DNA of 64,000 bases from Variovorax sp. Root318D1 (GTDB lineage: Bacteria; Pseudomonadota; Gammaproteobacteria; Burkholderiales; Burkholderiaceae_C), in contig NZ_LMCQ01000005.1 in assembly GCF_001424835.1 (NCBI RefSeq), forward strand, positions 1-64,000. The letters run 5' to 3'. Below the pieces are notes generated by a model. It was not told where the DNA came from. It saw only the letters and a list, made by a program, of their open reading frames with translations, and made no database searches. This document shows positions 17,373 to 27,000 of the stretch, in pieces; position 1 is the first letter of the stretch, and every line of letters starts with the position of its first letter. Made by a program: the position numbers and the translations under genes.

Positions 17373-18110
17373 GTGGAGACGAGCGTCTCGCTGCTGTGCC
17401 TGCCGTGCGCGGGCGCCAGCGCCACGATGTACCTGCGCTGGCGCCGCCTGCTGCCGCTCTGGATCCGCATCGTTCCCGTGGAACTGCCTGGCCGCGGCAG
17501 CCGGCTGGCCGAAAGCCCGGTTCAGGATTTCGACAGCCTCGTTGCGCAACTCTGCGCGGAGCAGGCCGAGGCCATGCGCGGCGAGTTCGCGATCTTCGGC
17601 CACAGCATGGGCGCATTGCTCGCTTACGGCATGGCTTGCCGATTGCGGTCGACGGGGCGCGCATTGCCTGTTGCACTGCTTGCTTCGGGCGCCGCCGCGC
17701 CGTCTCGGCGTGATCCCGGTCGCTTCGCTGACAAGACCGACGACGCCTCGTTGATCGCCGACTTGCGCAAGCAGGGAGGAACGCCGGAAGAAGTGTTTGC
17801 GAGCGCCGAGTTGATGCGCATCACGCTCGACGTGCTCGGCGCCGACTACCGCGTGTGCGAAGGCTTTCGATACGCTGGAGAGGCGCCGCTGCCGATGCCG
17901 GTGCACGTCTTCGCGGGACGCGACGACGACATCGAAGCCGAGCGCATCTACGCGTGGTCGGCCGAGGCGGGTGGTGCCTTTTCGCTCGACTGGTTCGGCG
18001 GCGGGCACTTCTTCATCCGCCAGCAGGAAACGGCATTTTTGGCGGCGCTTTCGCAGCGCCTCGGCAAGGTCGTCGCACGGGATCGCCATGCATCTCACGC
18101 CCTGGCCTGA
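17373..18110 (+). CDS. Type II thioesterase
   Basis: About 245 residues from GTG 17373; TTG 17364, overlapping the mbtH stop, is an alternative. It is an alpha/beta-hydrolase with nucleophile S78 in FGHSMGAL. A C-terminal histidine lies in WFGGGHFFI and an aspartate in FAGRDDD. Such enzymes remove wrongly loaded or stalled acyl groups from carrier proteins during NRPS/PKS synthesis. The opening LLCLPCAGASATMY is typical of the family. The phosphopantetheinyl transferase gene begins within its last 23 bp. Confidence 0.93.
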   Translation: METSVSLLCLPCAGASATMYLRWRRLLPLWIRIVPVELPGRGSRLAESPVQDFDSLVAQLCAEQAEAMRGEFAIFGHSMGALLAYGMACRLRSTGRALPVALLASGAAAPSRRDPGRFADKTDDASLIADLRKQGGTPEEVFASAELMRITLDVLGADYRVCEGFRYAGEAPLPMPVHVFAGRDDDIEAERIYAWSAEAGGAFSLDWFGGGHFFIRQQETAFLAALSQRLGKVVARDRHASHALA

Positions 18111-18780
18111 TCCGCTGCCCGCGGGCATCGAGGTGTACCGCCTCGACTTCGACCTGACCATCGAAGCAGCGGAGGCGCGGCGGGTGCTGACGTCCGACGA
18201 GCGTGCAAAGGCCGGCAGGTTCGCAAGAACGGCCGATCGCGTGCGCTTCACCGTGACACGTACCGCGCTTCGCAATCTGCTTGCAAGGCGCGTGGGCTGC
18301 GAGCCCGCCGAGGTGCCGCTTGTGGCGAGCGCGCATGGCAAGCCGTTCATCGAGTGTGCAGTCGGCAATGCGCCGCAGTTCAACGTCTCGCACTCCGGGT
18401 CGCATGCGCTCATTGCGCTGGGCGATGCACGGACTGTGACCGAGATCGGCATCGACATCGAAGCGTGCAAGGCCGATGTCGACGTCGAGGCTATCTCCTC
18501 GCTGGCATTCACCACCTGCGAATGCGAAGAAGTGCGCAATGCCGCCGATCGGCTGCATGCGCTCTACACCCGCTGGGTCGGCAAGGAAGCGGTGTTCAAG
18601 GCCATCGGCGTCGGCGTGGGCGCGCACCTGAAGTCGATCGGCATCCGGCCTGGCGCCAACGGGCAGTTCGCCCTCGAATGTGCCGTTCCCGAATGGACGA
18701 ATTTTCAAGCCGTGACGCTCAGGGCGCCGATCGGCTATGCAGCCGCGCTCGCTTGGCGCGCAAAGGAAGAAACGACATGA
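18088..18780 (+). CDS. Sfp-type 4'-phosphopantetheinyl transferase
   Basis: 230 residues, starting inside the thioesterase gene. It transfers phosphopantetheine from CoA to the carrier-protein serines of the downstream FAAL-NRPS, PKS and NRPS proteins. Family motifs are FNVSHSGSHALIAL, IGIDIEA and the WVGKEAVFKAIG helix, in the usual order. The size is that of Sfp-type enzymes. Its stop overlaps the NRPS start (ATGA at 18777-18780), so it is translationally linked to the first synthetase. Confidence 0.93.
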   Translation: MHLTPWPDPLPAGIEVYRLDFDLTIEAAEARRVLTSDERAKAGRFARTADRVRFTVTRTALRNLLARRVGCEPAEVPLVASAHGKPFIECAVGNAPQFNVSHSGSHALIALGDARTVTEIGIDIEACKADVDVEAISSLAFTTCECEEVRNAADRLHALYTRWVGKEAVFKAIGVGVGAHLKSIGIRPGANGQFALECAVPEWTNFQAVTLRAPIGYAAALAWRAKEETT

Positions 18781-21700
18781 CCGAGATGCCGCAAAAGGCA
18801 AACCCGCAGCCGAAGAACTTCGTCGCCCACCTGCGTGCGCTGGCACGCACGCGACCGGGCGACGTCTGGCTCACCGTGGCTGGCACGGTGAATGGCGAGT
18901 ACCACGAAGACCCGGTCAGCTACGGTGTCTTTGAGCGCCGCGTGCGCGCCCTTGCGGCCCGGCTGCAGCAGCAGTTCGCCAAGGGCGAGCGGGCCCTGGT
19001 CATGCTCGACAACGGCGACCACTATGCAGTGTGCATGCTGGCCTGCTTCTACAGCGGCGTGATCGCGGTACCGGTGTTCCCGCCCGAGTCCATGCGTCCG
19101 CAACACCTGGCCCGGCTCACCGGCATTGCCGCCGATTCAGAAGCGCGCTGCGTGCTGACCTCCGCCGCAATCGCGCGCGCAATGAATGCCGGTGGACCGT
19201 TCGGCAACGCCGAAGTCATCGCCGTCGATGCGGTGGATGCCGCGCTTGCCGATGCATGGGCGCCCTTCGATCCCGCCGATGGCGACATCGCGTTCCTGCA
19301 GTACACCTCGGGCTCGACCTCGGCGCCGAAGGGCGTCATGGTGACGCACGGCAACCTGATGGCCAACGAAGCGGCGATGACGCACGGCATGGGCGTGGGT
19401 CCAGACGATAAGTTCGTCTGCTGGGCGCCGCTCTATCACGACATGGGGTTGATCGGCGGGCTGCTGCTGCCGCTCTACAACGGCATTCCGCTGGTGCTTA
19501 CATCGCCAGCGCATTTTCTCGAACGCCCGGTGCGCTGGCTCGAGCTGATCTCGCGTCATCGCGCCACCCACAGCGGCGGACCCGACTTCTCCTTTCGCCT
19601 CTGTCTCGAACGAGTGAACGATGCGCGATTGGCGCAGCTCGACCTGTCGAGCTGGCGCGTGGCCTACACGGGTGCGGAGCCGGTGCGCGCCGACACCGAA
19701 GCCGAATTCATCGCACGCTTTGCTTCCGCCGGCTTCGACCCCCGCGCGGCCTATCCCTGCTACGGCTTGGCCGAGGGGACGCTTTTCGTCACCGGTGGCG
19801 TGCCCGGCGGCGGCATGGTGGCGTGCACCTTCTCCATCGATGGCCTGGCCCGAGGCGAAGGGACGCCGGCTGACGAGGGCACGATGCTGGTCGGCTGCGG
19901 CGTTGCGGCGCCAGGGCATCGCGTCGAGATCGTCGATGCCGAGTCGCTGTTGCCGGCGTCACCCGGAAAGATCGGTGAAATCTGGACCAGCGGCGCGAGC
20001 ATTTGCCTCGGCTACTGGGGCAAGGAGCGCGAGACCCGCGAGACCTTCGTCCTGCGCGACGGCCAGCGCTGGCTGCGCACCGGTGACCTGGGCTTCATGC
20101 ACGAAGGCCAGCTCTACGTCACGGGACGGATCAAGGACCTGATCATCGTCCGCGGCCACAACATCTATCCACAAGACGTCGAGCGGCTCATCGAGGCCGA
20201 GGTCGACGCGGTGCGCAAGAGCCGCGTCGCTGTATTCGCGGTGCAGGGCGCGGAAGGCGAAGGCATCGGCGTTGCGGCGGAGGTGTCGCGCAGCATGCAG
20301 AAGTTGGTGCCGCCCGAGGTGCTGGTCGATGCGCTCGGCGCTGCCGTGAGCGAGGTGTTCGGCGAGCCGCTGTCGGTCGTGCTGCTGCTCAACCCCGGAG
20401 GCCTCCCCAAGACCACCAGCGGCAAGCTGCAGCGCAGCGCCTGCCGCACCGGATGGATCGACGGCACCGCCGATGCGTATGCGATCTACCAGTACGGCGC
20501 TTTCGCGCGGGGCGGCCCCGGCGAAGGGGCCACCCAGGCGCCGCTGGACGAAGTTGAAAACGCCGTGGCAAGCATCTGGCGCGAGGTCTGGAAGCACGGC
20601 AATGACCTCGCGCTTGGGCGCGACGCACACTTCTTCAACCGCGGCGGAAGCTCTCTCACGGCCACGCAAGCGGCCGCGCGCATCTCGGCGCATTGGCAGA
20701 TCGATTTCCTCGCGCGGATGCTGTTCGAGCAACCGCGCCTGCAGGCTTGCGCAGCGGCCATCCGGCAACTGCAGGCGCAAGGCCTGCGCCCGCAGAGCGC
20801 ACCGATTCCCGTGCTCTCGGCGGAGCGCCGGCTTCTGCCGATGCCGCTCTCTCATGCGCAGGAGCGCCAGTGGTTTCTCTGGCGGGTCGATCCGCACAGT
20901 GCGGCCTATCACGTGAGCGGCGCGCTTCGGCTCACGGGTGTGTTGAATGCCGATGCTCTGCAAGCCGGTCTCGATGACCTCGTCGCACGTCACGATTCGC
21001 TGCGCACGGTATTCAGCGCCGCCGCCGATGGTCATGCGGAGCAATGGGTCAAGCCCTCGGGCTCCGTGCCGTTGGCGATGATCGACTTGCGCGGGGAGCG
21101 CGACGAGCAACTGACACAAGCAACCCGGCGCCTCAAGGCCGAGCCCTTCGATCTGACGCAGGGCCCGCTGCTGCGCGCCGCACTGATCCGCACCGCCGAC
21201 GACACCTATGTGCTCGCCGTGGTGATGCACCACATCATTTCCGACGGCGCCTCGATGCAGTTGCTGATCGACCAGCTGGCCGCCGGCTACGCCGCGCATC
21301 TGGATGGAGAAACCAAGCGACTGCCCGCGCCGCGCATCCAGTACGCCGACTACGCGCTCTGGCAGCGCGACTGGCTTGCGGCAGGCGAGGGTGAACGGCA
21401 ACTGGCCTGGTGGCGCGCCCATCTCGGCGACACGCACGCGGTGCTGGACTTGCGCACCGACCATCCGCGCCGGGCGCAGGCCGGCTACAGCGCCGCGCGG
21501 CACGCCTTCGAGTTGCCGGCCAGCCTGCTCGGCAAGCTGCGCGGCATGGCGGACACCCAGGGCGCAACGCTCTTCATGGTGCTGCTCGCGGGCTTCCAGT
21601 CGCTGTTGCATCGCTACACGGGGCAGGAAGACATCCGCATCGGTGCACCCATTGCCAACCGCAACCGCATGGAGGTCGAAGGTGTGGTCGGCATGTTCGT

Positions 21701-24059
21701 CAACACCCTGGTGCTGCGCAATCCGGTCCACGGCCGCCTGAGTGCATCGCGCGTTCTGGCACAGGCCCGCGACGCCGTGCTGGGCGCGCAGGCGAACCAG
21801 GACCTGCCTTTCGAGCAGCTGGTGCAGACGCTGCAGCCCGAGCGCAGCCTGAGCCACACGCCCTTGTTCCAGGTGATGTTCAACCACCTGTTCGAGGACT
21901 ATCGCGCATTCGCGCAGCTGCCCGGCATCGCGGCAGAAGACCACGCGCTGCCCGATCTCGCGGCGCAGTTCGACCTCACGCTCGAAGCGCGCGAAAGGCC
22001 GGATGGCCCTCTGTCGCTGTCCGTCATCTATGCGGCCGAGCTGTTCGAGCCCGACACCATCGAGCGCATGGCTGGCCACTACGTCGCGATCCTGCAGGTG
22101 TTGGCCGATCGCCCTGACGAGCCGGTCGGCGACATCGAACTGCTCGGCGCACCCGAGCAGGCGCGGTTGGCGCAATGGGGCGTGAACACGCACCGCGAGC
22201 CGCAGCCTGAGCCCGTGCACCGCATGATCGAGCGGCACGCGCGCGCGCAGCCCGACGCCACCGCGCTCCTCTTCGGGGATGAGGCGCTGAGCTTCTCTGA
22301 ACTGAACCGCCGGGCCAACCGCCTCGCGCACCGGTTTATCGCTCTCGGCGTCAAGCCCGAGGTGCTGGTGGGCATCGCGATGGAGCGCTCCGTCGAGATG
22401 GTGGTGGCGATCCTCGGCGTGCTCAAGGCCGGTGGCGCCTACGTGCCGCTCGACCCGGAATACCCGGCGGAACGCCTGGCCTACATGATGCAGGACAGCG
22501 GCATCGGGCTGCTGCTCACGCAGCGCAGCCTCGTCGATTGCGTGCCCGACCGCCGTGCGTTGACCGTGCTGGAAGTCGACGCAGTCGACCTCGGCAACGA
22601 GCCCGACAGCGATCCGCAGATCGGCCTGCACATCGAGAACCTTGCCTACGTGATCTACACCTCGGGCTCCACCGGCAAGCCCAAGGGCGCCGCGATCCGG
22701 CACGATGCATTGCACAGCTGCATGGCCTGGATGCAGCGCACCTACGGCCTCACCCGCGATGACACCGTATTGCACAAGGCGCCGTTCGGTTTCGACGTGT
22801 CGGTGTGGGAGCTGTTCTGGCCCATGACCTCCGGCGCGCGGCTGGTGGTGGCCAACCCCGGCGACCACCGCGATCCGGCCCGGCTGGTCGAATTGATCCA
22901 GCGCCACCAAGTCACCACGCTCAACTTCGTGCCCTCGATGCTGCAGGCATTCCTCGCGCACAAGGGCATCGAAACCAGCACGCGCCTGCGCCACATCATC
23001 TGCGGCGGCGAGGCGATGCCGGCTGAAACGCAGAAGGAGACGCTTGAGCGCTTGCACGGCACGGGCCTGCAAAACCTCTACGGCCCGACCGAGACCACCA
23101 TCCACGTCACCCACTGGGCCTGCCGCAACGATGGCCAAAGCCAGGTGCCCATCGGCCAGCCGATCAGCCACACCAGCACCCACGTGCTGGATGCCGACCT
23201 GAACCTCGTGCCCCAGGGCGTTGCAGGCGAGCTGTACCTGGGCGGCATCAGCCTGGCCCGGGGCTACCTGAAGCGGGCCGGCCTGAGCGCGGAACGCTTC
23301 GTGGCCGATCCCTTCGACAGCGAAGGCGGCGGAAGGCTCTACCGCACCGGTGACCTGGTGCGATGGAACGCCGAAGGGCAGCTGGAGTACCTCGGCCGCA
23401 TCGACCATCAGGTGAAGATCCGCGGCTTCCGCATCGAACTCGGAGAAATCGAAGCGCAGTTGCTCGCGCAACCCGCGGTGCGCGAAGCCGTGGTTGTGGC
23501 GAAGGAAGGCCCGGCCGGCGCACGCCTCGTGGCTTACCTCGCGGCGCATGCGGATCACGTCATCGACACCGCCGCGCTCAAGGAGCGCCTTGCGCAGGTG
23601 CTGCCCGACTACATGGTCCCGCGCGCTTTCGCCGTGCTCGACAGTCTGCCGCTGAACGCCAACGGCAAGGTCGACCGCAAGGCGCTGCCGGAGCCGGCCT
23701 TCGCCAGCGAGCTTGCCTACGAAGCACCGCAGGGCCATGTCGCGCAGACCGTGGCCGGCGTCTGGTCCGAGGTATTGCAGGTCGAACAGGTGGGCCAGCA
23801 CGACAACTTCTTCGATCTCGGCGGCCACTCGCTGCTCCTGATTCGCGCACACCGGTTGCTCGAAGACCGGCTGCAGGCTGCGATTCCCGTGGTCAACCTC
23901 TTCAAGTACCCCACCATCGAATCGCTTGCCCAGTGGATCGAGCAGGCACCGGCCGGTGCCGCATCGTCCGCCGCAGCGGCTGCAGCCGGCGACGACCGGG
24001 CACTGCGCCAGCGCGCCGCCATGCTTCAACGCCGCAAGGCGGCAGAGAGAGTCAACTGA
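18777..24059 (+). CDS. FAAL-loading NRPS: FAAL-PCP-C-A-PCP
   Basis: 1760 residues. A fatty acyl-AMP ligase (residues ~10-580, core QYTSGSTSAPKGVMV ~170-187) starts the chain by activating a fatty acid. PCP1 carries the predicted pantetheine serine near 625 (GGSSL). The condensation domain (~677-1118) has MHHIISDGA near 815. The adenylation domain spans ~1138-1640. PCP2 has its serine near 1684 (LGGHSL). By hand alignment to GrsA the A-domain pocket reads D-V-W-N-I-G-L-I-H, the same as in the last NRPS (39839-43924) but not one I can assign. It should N-acylate residue X1 with a fatty acid, giving the lipid tail. It overlaps the PKS start by 1 bp. Confidence 0.93.
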   Translation: MTEMPQKANPQPKNFVAHLRALARTRPGDVWLTVAGTVNGEYHEDPVSYGVFERRVRALAARLQQQFAKGERALVMLDNGDHYAVCMLACFYSGVIAVPVFPPESMRPQHLARLTGIAADSEARCVLTSAAIARAMNAGGPFGNAEVIAVDAVDAALADAWAPFDPADGDIAFLQYTSGSTSAPKGVMVTHGNLMANEAAMTHGMGVGPDDKFVCWAPLYHDMGLIGGLLLPLYNGIPLVLTSPAHFLERPVRWLELISRHRATHSGGPDFSFRLCLERVNDARLAQLDLSSWRVAYTGAEPVRADTEAEFIARFASAGFDPRAAYPCYGLAEGTLFVTGGVPGGGMVACTFSIDGLARGEGTPADEGTMLVGCGVAAPGHRVEIVDAESLLPASPGKIGEIWTSGASICLGYWGKERETRETFVLRDGQRWLRTGDLGFMHEGQLYVTGRIKDLIIVRGHNIYPQDVERLIEAEVDAVRKSRVAVFAVQGAEGEGIGVAAEVSRSMQKLVPPEVLVDALGAAVSEVFGEPLSVVLLLNPGGLPKTTSGKLQRSACRTGWIDGTADAYAIYQYGAFARGGPGEGATQAPLDEVENAVASIWREVWKHGNDLALGRDAHFFNRGGSSLTATQAAARISAHWQIDFLARMLFEQPRLQACAAAIRQLQAQGLRPQSAPIPVLSAERRLLPMPLSHAQERQWFLWRVDPHSAAYHVSGALRLTGVLNADALQAGLDDLVARHDSLRTVFSAAADGHAEQWVKPSGSVPLAMIDLRGERDEQLTQATRRLKAEPFDLTQGPLLRAALIRTADDTYVLAVVMHHIISDGASMQLLIDQLAAGYAAHLDGETKRLPAPRIQYADYALWQRDWLAAGEGERQLAWWRAHLGDTHAVLDLRTDHPRRAQAGYSAARHAFELPASLLGKLRGMADTQGATLFMVLLAGFQSLLHRYTGQEDIRIGAPIANRNRMEVEGVVGMFVNTLVLRNPVHGRLSASRVLAQARDAVLGAQANQDLPFEQLVQTLQPERSLSHTPLFQVMFNHLFEDYRAFAQLPGIAAEDHALPDLAAQFDLTLEARERPDGPLSLSVIYAAELFEPDTIERMAGHYVAILQVLADRPDEPVGDIELLGAPEQARLAQWGVNTHREPQPEPVHRMIERHARAQPDATALLFGDEALSFSELNRRANRLAHRFIALGVKPEVLVGIAMERSVEMVVAILGVLKAGGAYVPLDPEYPAERLAYMMQDSGIGLLLTQRSLVDCVPDRRALTVLEVDAVDLGNEPDSDPQIGLHIENLAYVIYTSGSTGKPKGAAIRHDALHSCMAWMQRTYGLTRDDTVLHKAPFGFDVSVWELFWPMTSGARLVVANPGDHRDPARLVELIQRHQVTTLNFVPSMLQAFLAHKGIETSTRLRHIICGGEAMPAETQKETLERLHGTGLQNLYGPTETTIHVTHWACRNDGQSQVPIGQPISHTSTHVLDADLNLVPQGVAGELYLGGISLARGYLKRAGLSAERFVADPFDSEGGGRLYRTGDLVRWNAEGQLEYLGRIDHQVKIRGFRIELGEIEAQLLAQPAVREAVVVAKEGPAGARLVAYLAAHADHVIDTAALKERLAQVLPDYMVPRAFAVLDSLPLNANGKVDRKALPEPAFASELAYEAPQGHVAQTVAGVWSEVLQVEQVGQHDNFFDLGGHSLLLIRAHRLLEDRLQAAIPVVNLFKYPTIESLAQWIEQAPAGAASSAAAAAAGDDRALRQRAAMLQRRKAAERVN
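22640..23100. repeat. Duplicated adenylation-domain core, copy 1
   Basis: The DNA from the A3 core through the A5 region is roughly 90% or more identical by eye to 41795-42245, in the fourth NRPS protein. Synonymous differences are scattered, so the event is not brand new, or selection keeps the pocket fixed. It is an internal A-domain duplication or gene conversion. Confidence 0.75.
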
Positions 24060-27000
24060 TGTCCCACCCCAACGAGCTCCCTGAACCGACGGGCATCGAG
24101 ATCGCCATCGTCGGCATGGCCGGGCGATTTCCCGGCGCCGACGATGTGGACGCCTTCTGGCGCAATGTGCAGGGGGGCGTGGAGTCGGTGTCGCGCTTCA
24201 CCGACGACGAACTGCGCGCGCGCGGCGTGCCGCAGAGCCTGCTGGACGATCCCGAGTACGTGAAGGCCGGTGTGAAATTCGACGGCTTCGACCGCTTCGA
24301 TGCCGGCTTCTTCGGCTACACGCCGCGCGAAGCGGAGACCCTCGATCCGCAGCAGCGCATCTTCCTGGAGTGCGCCTGGGCTTCGCTCGAACATGCGGGC
24401 TGCGACGTCGCGCGCTGGCCGGGCAAGGTCGGCGTCTATGCGGGCGAGGGCACCAACCTGTACCTGATCCGCAATCTGCTCCCGTCCTTCGGCCTCGGCG
24501 CCGAGAGCGGCATCGCTGACCTGCTGGGTCTGATGAACGGCAACTCCGGCGGCTCGCTCTGCACGCGCGTGGCCTACAAGCTCGACCTGCGCGGTCCCGC
24601 GGTCACGGTGCAGACGGCGTGCTCGACATCGCTGGTCGCGGTGCACACCGCGTGCCAGGCGCTGCTAAGCCACGACTGCGACATGGCCCTTGCGGGCGGT
24701 GTGTGGCTCAACCTGCTGCAAGAGGGCGGCTACCGCTACCAGGCCGGCGCCATCCTGTCGCCCGACGGCCATTGCCGCGCCTTCGACGCGAAGGCCGCCG
24801 GCACGCTCATCGGCAGCGGCGCTGGCGTGGTCGTGCTCAAGCGCCTGGACGATGCGCTGCAGGGCGGCGACACCATCCATGCGGTGATCAAGGGCTCGGC
24901 CGCCAACAACGACGGTGCCGCGAAGGTGGGCTTCACCGCGCCCAGCGTGGATGGTCAGGCCGAAGTCATCCGCGCGGCGCAGCTCATCGCGGGCGTGGCG
25001 GCGGACACCATCGGCTATGTGGAGGCGCACGGCACCGGCACCACGCTCGGCGACCCGATCGAGATGGCTGCGCTCACCCAGGCATTTCGCGCCGACACCG
25101 AGCGGCGCGGCTTCTGCGCCATCGGTTCCGTGAAGACCAACATCGGCCACCTCGACGCGGCCGCCGGTGTGGCGGGGCTCATCAAGGCGACGATGGCACT
25201 CAAGCACCGCGTGCTGCCGCCCAGCCTGAATTTCGAGGAGCCCAATCCGCAGATCGATTTCGCGGCCAGCCCGTTCTACGTGAATACCGAAGCGCGTGCC
25301 TGGGTCGAGGGACGCATGCCGCGGCGTGCGGGCGTGAGTTCGTTCGGCATCGGCGGCACCAACGTGCACGTGGTGCTCGAAGAAGCGCCGGTCGCTGTGA
25401 ATGCGGCCCAGGCGGCGGATGCGCCGGCCTGGCAGGTCTTGCCGGTGTCGGCAAAGAACGAAGCGGCACTGGCCCAAGGCCGCACGCAGCTCGCGGCGCA
25501 TCTCCAGGCGCAGCCTGCGCTGGCACTGCAAGACGTGGCGCACACCCTGCAAATCGGACGCCGCGCCTTTGCATGGCGCAGCGCGGTAGTGGCGACCGAC
25601 CCGGACATGGCCGCACAGATGCTGTCCTCTCCCGCCGCCGCATCGCGCAGGGCACCGGCCTCCGCGCCCGAGGTGGTCTTTCTCTTTCCGGGCAGCGGCA
25701 GCCAACATGCCTTCATGGGCGCCGCGCTCTACCGCGAGCGCGCCGTGTTCCGCGAAGCACTTGATCGCTGCATGGCCCTTCTGCGTACGCAAAGCAGCAT
25801 CGATCTGCATCCGCTGCTGTTCCCTGCTGCCGGCGAAGAAGCACTGGCGAACGAGCGCCTGTTCCACATCGAAGTGGCACAGCCGGCGCTTTTTGCCGTC
25901 GAGTACGCCATGGCGCAGTGGTGGCTGCACTGCGGCGTGAAGCCCGCTGTGATGATGGGCCACAGCCTCGGGGAATACGTTGCGGCTTGCGTCGCCGGCG
26001 TGTTCTCGCTGGAGGATGCGCTGCGCATCGTCGCGCAACGCGCGCGCCTCGTACGGGCGCTGCCGGCCGGCGCCATGCTCGCCGTGTCGCTGCCGGAATC
26101 CGAGCTGGCGCCTTTCCTCGCGACAGGCTGCGATCTTGCGGCAGTGAACGGCGAGCAGCTCTGCGTGCTGGCCGGACCACCCGAAGCCATCGCACGCGCC
26201 GAAGAAGAACTGCGCGCGCGCCAGCATCTGCCGCGCCGCCTGCATGTTGGCGTGGCCTTTCATTCGCGCCTGATCGATCCGGCCGTGGCCGCACTGGAGC
26301 AGCTGGTCGCATCGGTGCCGCGCCACGCGCCGCGCATTCCTTTCATCTCCAATCTCACCGGCCTGCCGATCACCGCGCAGGAGGCCACCAGCCCCGCGTA
26401 CTGGGGCCGGCACCTGCGCAACACCGTGCGCTTCGCAGACGGCCTGCGCCACATCTTCGACAAGCCCGGCCGCGTGGTGCTCGAAGTCGGCCCCGGAGAA
26501 ACGCTGACAGGACTCGCGCGCCAGCATCCGGGCAGCAGCTCGGCTGCGGGCCTGTGGGCCAGCCAGGCGCATGCGCAGCAGACAGCGCGCAACAGCCAGC
26601 AACTGGCGAATGCGGTGGCGGGCTTGTGGAGCGCCGGTGTGGACATCGACTGGTCCGCATGTCATGAAGGCGGCGGTCGGCGACGCGTGCCACTGCCCAC
26701 CTATGCCTTTCAGCGCCAGCGCTTCTGGGTCGAGGCCGGCGATGCCACACGTCCTTCGCCGCAAGCTGCAACCTCCGATATCTTCTATGTGCCGAACTGG
26801 CAGCGAAGCACACCGTTGCCGGCTGCTGCACAGCCTGCGGAACGCACAGGCTGCACGCTGATCCTGGGCGATGCCGACAGCTTCACCGACCGGCTCGCCC
26901 GCACGCTGCGGGAGCGCGGTGAACAGGTGGTTCTAGCTTTGCGCGGCAAGGGCTTTGAACGCACCGCGCCAGGGCAGTACACGGTGCGATCGGGCGAGCG